Origin: Adineta vaga | Taxonomy: Eukaryota > Rotifera | DNA length: 64,000 nucleotides | Direction of reading: 5' to 3' | NCBI GenBank assembly: GCA_021613535.1 | Contig: CP075493.1 | Coordinates: forward strand, 10,602,001-10,666,000 | Shown: positions 57,112 to 64,000 of the stretch, in pieces | How the letters are laid out: every line of letters begins with the position of its first letter | Numbering within the stretch: the first letter of the stretch is position 1 | Notes under the pieces: model-generated | What the model saw: only the letters and a program-made list of their open reading frames with translations | Databases searched by the model: none | Told to the model about the DNA's origin: nothing | Position numbers and translations under genes: made by a program

Positions 57112-60100
57112 TTATAGAAAATTAAATCGATGTGTTTTCGATAGATCTAAAGTCAATTTTGTCATTTTCAACACATTCGTGTCTGCATCAAATGTCCATT
57201 TGTTTGTTGCCAAATCTTGACCATTCCAAACAATTTTACTGGGCTTTGTAGTCAAACCAAAGATTGTGACTTCATCTAATTTATTTGTCATGTCAGGATA
57301 TTTAAATGTCCATGGTTCAATGGTTAAACGTTGTGCATCATAATTGAAAATAAAATAATTATAATGTGATGTTTCATATGTATTAATGGATTCACCATCA
57401 TCCCAATAGAGATCACCTTGTGCTCGTTGTTGTTGATCAAGTGCAACATATAAATAAAATGAATTTCGTCGTGCTAAAACTGTATTCATAGCTGACGGTT
57501 GATGTGGTATAATTGAACCACCACGTAAATATAATGGAATAAAATCACGTGGAGCTGACACAGTTACTGTTCCTAATGTTGTTATTTCTTTTCCAGTATA
57601 ATAATCAAACCAACGTTCAGTCGATGGAAAATACACTTCTTTTGTTGTATGTCCTTCATATATGACTGGAGCAATTAAAAGATGTGAACTCCAAAGAAAC
57701 TGTTCATCTAATCCCCAACATGCAGAATCAAGTGGAAATTCATGTGCCATGGAACGAACAACTGTTCCACCGGATATATGAACACGATGAAAGAGTGTAT
57801 ATAAATATGGAATTAATGTATAACGTAATTCAACAGCATGGCGATTTGAAGTAACGATGTCGGGTCGAAAGATACCAGGATCTTGGTCGAGATGTTTAAT
57901 ACCATTGTGATTACGGAAGAATGGATTGAATGCACCTAATTGCATCCAACGTTGACACATTTCTTCGGTTGTATTACCTTCAAAACCGCAAATATCAGCG
58001 CCAACATATGGTATACCAAATAAATTAAACTCAAGCATTCCAATAATGTTATATTTGATATGTGACCATGCTGCTGTATTATCACCTAACCAATGACCAG
58101 CATAAGAGCCTGATGTTGGAAATGTTGAACGACTGATAACGATTGAACGTTTATTTTCAGTGGCACGAGCTGCTGGTAATGTTGCAAGAGTTTCTGACCA
58201 ACCATATAAATTATGTACATCATAATGTTTATAAATTTTTCCACGGCCATCAGTTTGTTCACCAATCATACAAAGAGTTTTATCAGATAGAAGATCACCA
58301 TGTATTACAGTTTTATATCGTGGTGACTCTAATGGTTCATCAAGTGGACAATGAAGATTCCATGGTTCAGGACGTGGCCAATTCCATGGCTGAAGTTTAT
58401 TAGTATCGAAATTAGCTGGTTCACTAAGAAGAAAGAAAGATACATGAATTGATGAGAAAGTCTTGTTCGTTTATTTACTTCATATCAATCCATAGACCAT
58501 CAAATTTCAATAGTTTATAATAATCTAAGACTTGCTTCTTCCACCAAGCGATAGCAGCTGGATCAAAATAATCGGGAAAGACTGTCTTACCTACAATCGA
58601 AATAAATCATAATTATGAATTTTATCTTTATAAAAATATATGGTTTATATTTACCAACAGGCCAAACATAACCAAGCATATTTCTATTTCCAGTTTCATT
58701 AAATTGTATATTTCTATTTTCTGGCCATTTAATCCAAATATTATCTCTTTGTCCTTCAGTAAAAACTGCATAATTTGGTTCTTCAGAATCAATTGCTGGA
58801 TCAAGAATTGTAATAAATCTCATGCCTTGTGTATGTAACCAATCGACATATTCAGGTAAACCTTTGAAACGAATTGGATCCCAAGTAAAATCAAGTTGAT
58901 TTTGAAAATAATCAATATCACCATACATCACATCTAATGGAATTTGTCCATCAAGAGTTCGTTGCATAGCTGCTTTCATATTATCAAGTGTATCATAACC
59001 ATATCGACAAAGTTGAAAACCAAGAGCCCAATATGGTGGCATATATGGATTTCCAATAACAGTTTGATATTGTCGAATAACATCTTCTGGACGTGGACCA
59101 GCAAAGAACACAATATCTAATATACCACCAAGTGTTCGATATGTTAACATCGATTGATTATCTTCAAATTCATCTAATTTATAATCTTGAGCATTAGAAT
59201 TAAATATTAAAACACCAAATGCTTGACCATCTTCTTCAATCGAAATATAAAATGGATGTGTACCATATAAATTTTCATTGGATCCTGCGGGTGGTTGATC
59301 ACGAGCAAATATTCCATATCGTTGAGAATTTTTTAGTACATGTCGAAATGATGGATGAGTATTTTCACCGAAACCATAAACATTTCTCGATGGAATGGTT
59401 GTGATTAATTGTATAAATTGATTATCGTAGATAAAACCTTCAGCAAAAAATGATGTATCAAAAATAATCGATTGTGTATCGGTACGTTTAACACGAAAAC
59501 CAGCTTGACCATTAGTTGTTTTGGTCATTTCAAATTTAAGTTTAGCTCGAACAGACGTAGGTGGTGTGCTGCTTTCCATTGAATAGGTACAGGAACTTCA
59601 TAACGTTGTTTGTCCGTATCACGAATTGTTAAACGTATCATATCAGTACCTGATACACTAACTTGTACATTTAGATGATCAATATCATTGCCATAGATTG
59701 AAAATTCAGTGGCTCGAGTTGTAACAAGTTCTTTCAAATTTGATGTCACTGATGAATGTTGAGAATCATCAGATTGAGACCAACAGACTTAGCGCGATTG
59801 TGAAGTGGTTTGGTTGATAAACGTGATAATGAATAACGTGTTACAGCATCTGATAATTGTTGTGCAGATTCTGTTTGACCATAACCACCTTTTTCTTTGG
59901 GAACGAAGCAAGCTGGATAACCGGGTTGATCTGCTATTTTCCATGTACATCCACGAGATGTGCAAGCATTGCTTGAAGCACCTGTAGAAAGAATAATCAA
60001 GATCGTTCGTTTGACAAAAAATGACAATTACCTGAATCTGGATAACAATCGACTCTATATTTAGCATCGGTTATAACAGCTTGTGGTGGTTCAACGACTG

Positions 60101-63100
60101 TTGTTCCTGCTGTTGTCCATGTTACTGTAGAACTTTTACTCATTGATAAACCTAAACCAGTGACTTCGACGATTTGTGTATGTGGTTTCATCTTGGGATA
60201 CACTTTTTTGCCATCAACAGTAAATTCAGTTGGAATATCTTCTAATCCATAAATAGAGAGACTATCTAAAATTAAACTTGACATTTGTGCATAATTATTG
60301 TCAACTACAGTGATTGTTAAACGACTATCGGTTGATGACCATTGATATGTTGCATAATAATAAGCTTTGGATCCAATTGTATCAATCGATTCTCCATCAT
60401 CAGAAAATAGATCACCTTCAGCATTACCATTTGCATTTAAAACAATTGTAAGACCATACGGTTTAACTCTATCAATAACATGATATAAGTCAAATGAAAA
60501 GTATCGAAACATCTTAACTTACCGTGCAAGTTTTGTATTATTAGCGAATTCTTGCGTTGGAATAATTGCACCACCACGTAATAGAATAGGAATCGTATCA
60601 AGAGGAGCCGCTAATGTAATAAATTGTTTTTGATATGGAATTTTTGCACCAGAATAATAATTGTACCAATGTGATGAAGGAATATATACTTGAACTTGTC
60701 GTTTACCATCGTCTGTAACTGGTGCTAACATGATGTTAGATCCGATAAGAAATTGAAGAAAAAGATCAAGAGTAGCTTTATCAGTAGGGTATTCATGAAA
60801 CAATGGTCGTATAACAGTTGAACCTTGTGTATGTGCTTTGTAGAATAGAGTGTAATAATATGGAAGAAGTGTGTAACGAATATGAAGTGCATTCACCATG
60901 GTGGCAACAGCTGATGCTGACCATGCAGCTGGATCTTGATCTGGTGTTTTCCAAATATTATGCTAAATATGAATAGATTATTTACTCTTGTTCATATGAA
61001 TTAAAACAAACTCTTACATTTCGTGAAAATGGATAAAATGCTCCGACTTGCATCCAACTAAACGAAAAGAAATCGAGATGCATTTATCGATAAAGAAATG
61101 ACTATTGAATTCATACCGAATACACATTTCTTCTGTTGGTGTTTTATCAAATCCACAAATATCAGCTCCATTAAATGGTATACCAAACCAATTGAATTCG
61201 ACCATGCCAATTAAAGATCTTTTCATTTCATGCCATGTTGCTTCATTATCACCAAGCCAATGGCCAGACCATTGACCCGAACCAACATAGGTCGAACGTG
61301 GTAAAACTAAACTTCGTTTACCAGTAGCTTCTCGCATAGCATCCAAGGATGGTTTTGTTTGACTCCAACCGTAGAGACTAACAGATGAATTGGTATGGTT
61401 AAGAAAGAGTATTAGAAATTTGACTTACTTATGAACATCATAATGACGATACTTTGGTTTATTAGTTTCGGCATCGATTTCACCTTGTGGAGCAGACATA
61501 CATAATGTTCGATCGGATAGACGACTTGCTCGACCAGATTTTTGATCCCAACGATATGCAGCTTTCGTACGATATGGTGGATCTTCCCAATCATTCTGAG
61601 GACATTTCAATGTATAGTTACTGCCTGTATCCATCCAATTCCAAGGTGCTGCATCATTAGTATCAAATAAAGCTATTTCAAACAATCAAAAATATAGAAT
61701 ATATCATCACATTTTCTTTTTTTTTTAAAGTATATATCATTACCTGGTTCATTCATATCAATCCAAAGTCCATCAAAAGAAACATTGACACGATGAAAAT
61801 CTTTGATCCATTTTGACCACCAAGTTTGTGCTCGTTGTGTAAAGAAATCTATCAGACAACAAATAAATATCTATTTACAAAAAAATCAACTCTTTACCTG
61901 GAAAAAAGACTTCACCAGGCCAACATGCACCTTTCATCAATGTTTGCCCATCTTCCCATTTAATAAATACATCTTGTTGAATACCTTCAATTGTTGGTGC
62001 ATAATGTGTTTGATCATCAATAGTACCAGGATCCAAAATAACAATAGTTCGCACACCTTCACTATTCAATTGAGCGAAATATTCTTTTAAACCGACAAAA
62101 TTTTTTGGATCAATAGTAAAATCTTTTTCAGCATCCATATAATCAATATCAGCGTATTGAACATCAAGTGGAATACCAGCATCACGATTTCGTTTAACAA
62201 TATTTTGCATATGAGTTAAATTTGAATAATCCCAACGTGAAAGTTGAAAACCAAGTGACCAATAAGGTGGTAAAATGGTACGACCAATAAGCCATGTATA
62301 CTGTTGAACAACTTGTTCAGGTGTTGGTCCAAGAAAAACAAAGAAATCAAGTACACCACCAATTGTTCGCATGGTTAACGATGGTGTTGTTTCAAATGAA
62401 TAATCCATAGCATTTGAATTAAGTAAAAGAACACCATGCATACGACCAGATGGAACTTCATTGGAATTTGCGACTTGTTCCATAACAAGATAGAATGGAT
62501 GTGAACCATAATGATTAGCATTTGTATCCCAATTTGTTCCTGTAATAAGTGTGTATAAAGATTTACAGATCAATGTATCTTAACAAACCTTGATCACGTG
62601 CAAATATTCCCCATGTTTTTCTTTCTTGAACATTATGTTTAAGTGTATCATGATTATTTTCTCCAAAACCATAGACATGTGGTGATTGAAGACGTGTAAC
62701 TATTTGAAGAAATTGATTATTCAAAACAAGACCACCAAGTGATGTATCAAATAAAACAGCCTTATCATCTCGACGTAGAATCTTAAATGAAAGAGTATTA
62801 TCACGTGAACTATCTGATGAATAACTAAATTCGTATTGTGGCGATGATACTTGAGCAGAGGCAGGTTTTAATGGTAAAGGTACCTAAAAAATTGTTTCGA
62901 AAATATTTTCATTCAATTATCTTGACAAATTCTCATACTTCATATCGTTTATTATCGGCATCGTATAATTTAAATCGAATAATATCATTGGTATAATATT
63001 GCACATCAAGTAAAACATTTTCAATCGGTTGTTTAAACATACTACCAATAGCTGAATTACGTTTTAATCGTAATCTCAAACCATTTGTTATTTGCTCTTG

Positions 63101-63544
63101 AGAACCTTGCATTACATAACCATAATTGGGTGAAAGATAGCATTGTGGAACACCTTGCGGAGAATTATCATCATATAAACAATTACGAGCTAGACATGAT
63201 TGTTTAGAATAACTTGCATATTGTGAACCAGCATCAGGAAAACAATCAATTCGTTCATTTGCTCGTGTAATTTGTCTTCGTTTAGTTGCTGATGTTCGTG
63301 CAGATGTATCTGATATAATTACCACAAGTATTAGAAGACCGATGAATATACATGCCGATCGAACCATTCTTGTCGAACGACACCAACGCAATAGCTGTAC
63401 GACAAGAAAAAAGAATCAATGTAAAAATTAAATCGAGAAAAGATAGAAAATTCAAAAAATATTTATATAAAACAAATCATGAGAAGCAAACCAGATGACG
63501 CTCACCCTCCTCCGGGATTTTGGAATAAGACGTCGTAAATACAT
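57112..63544 (-). CDS. Sucrase-isomaltase/maltase-glucoamylase-like, two GH31 modules, second module frameshifted
   Basis: Exons: 63506-63544, 62939-63394, 62589-62883, 61898-62539, 61744-61848, 61429-61672, 61117-61377, 61018-61057, 60523-60962, 60032-60468, 58655-59981, 58479-58590, 57112-58423. It is a type II membrane alpha-glucosidase: basic cytosolic start MYLRRLIPKSRRR, membrane helix CIFIGLLILVVII, then trefoil-GH31-trefoil-GH31, as in vertebrate intestinal SI/MGAM. Module 1: trefoil from RIDCFPDAG, nucleophile in DGLWIDMNEP (61744-61848), acid/base in SGHWLGDNEATW. Module 2: trefoil from KYRVDCYPDSG, nucleophile WIDM-N/EP across the 58479/58423 junction, acid/base AGHWLGDNTAAW. Within the 1327-nt exon the frame changes near 59750-59800 and again near 59577; adding one base at each would restore both frame and exon phase. 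Catalytic residues are otherwise intact, so this is recent decay or assembly error. Confidence 0.88.
59570..59800 (-). other. Two frameshifts in GH31 module 2
   Basis: Trefoil coding (frame of 60027-59746) breaks before SQSDDSQHSS (frame of 59749-59525). That frame in turn breaks right after RYEVPVPIQ, where coding resumes as ESSTPPTSVRAKLKF. No GT-AG intron of usual size bridges either point. Each is equivalent to one missing base. Confidence 0.75.
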
Positions 63545-64000
63545 ATTAATAATGATAACAATGATGTTTGATAATAGATGTGCATGCTGCACTTCAAAAG
63601 TGCATCGAATAAAAAAATAATTAATTAGCTATTTTAATTGCTTTTATCTACAAATCAAATATGAGCAGATCTAGTTTAGCATTTTGATTTAAAATTGCAA
63701 CATAATCATATGGATAGTATTCTCATATACCTAATCATGACATTGATAATATTATGTCATCGAACGAAAGTACAAAATTTCAAGGGATTAAATAACTGCA
63801 ACCTTTAAAACTAAAAATATGTTTTTTGCTTATCTATGTAGAACTGATATTCATAAGAAAAACTACTGTTTATCTATATGCAGAATTAAAGATAATTCAA
63901 ATATTTTCAAAATTAAGTACACTTAGTTACCATGCATTGATTGCATGATTGGATTGATTAAAAAACGACACATCTGTTATTTCTACTTTTAGTTTCCGAA
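63545..64000. other. Upstream region of the GH31 gene
   Basis: AT-rich, no coding pattern. Presumed promoter of the minus-strand GH31 gene. Confidence 0.5.

Overview
The window is eukaryotic and most likely from a bdelloid rotifer. It is strongly AT-rich and gene-dense. Introns are mostly 50-70 nt with plain GT/TTTAG borders. The proteins are clearly metazoan. Two decayed fragments resemble the large F-box/leucine-rich family I know from bdelloid gene sets, and an intronless GH43 glycosidase looks like a horizontally acquired gene. The species call is inference; no barcode gene is present. Exon models were built by hand from splice sites. Where every exon is given, their lengths sum to an open frame, except where a break is reported.

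Left part (1-9.9 kb): the 3' end of a BRCT-domain gene (+), an intronless four-helix membrane protein (+), a small cysteine-containing secreted peptide (-), a claudin/PMP22-like tetraspan protein (+), a type I membrane protein with a 39-residue tandem repeat (-), and a 13-exon ERICH3 homologue with PLAT-like domains (+).

10.5-17.5 kb is a minus-strand run: NEDD8-conjugating enzyme UBE2M, splicing factor HTATSF1, FAAH2-type amidase, and the GH43 glycosidase. The GH43 gene is divergent from a secreted protein of unknown function (+, 17.8 kb).

19.4-29.0 kb (+) is a complete type I ferlin (dysferlin/myoferlin group) of 42 exons and 2148 aa. It carries the most interesting signal here. Three successive versions of one exon, each compatible only with being used alone, encode Ca-binding loop 3 of C2C. 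There are also two alternative first exons for C2A. A small mitochondrial-type membrane protein follows.

33-43.2 kb: a rhodopsin-type GPCR (+), a membrane microprotein (-), an F-box-family pseudogene (-), RPS15 (-), G-alpha-q (-) and CDK11/PITSLRE kinase (+). Long gene-poor stretches lie at 29.8-33.0 and 43.2-46.0 kb.

46-56 kb (+): a calmodulin-like protein with an N-terminal extension, SUMO-conjugating enzyme UBE2I, an Ala/Thr-rich coiled-coil protein lacking Cys, Trp, Phe and Pro (possible desiccation protectant), and a 1390-aa helical-Death-TIR-TIR protein. 57.1-63.5 kb (-): a sucrase-isomaltase-like gene with two GH31 modules, the second broken by two single-base frameshifts. Just downstream lie a decayed duplicate of its 3' end and a second F-box relic.

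The genes are independently transcribed and there is no clear operon. Functional themes are ubiquitin-like conjugation (UBE2M, UBE2I), mRNA processing (HTATSF1, CDK11), Ca2+/membrane signalling (ferlin, G-alpha-q, GPCR, EF-hand) and carbohydrate digestion (GH43, GH31).
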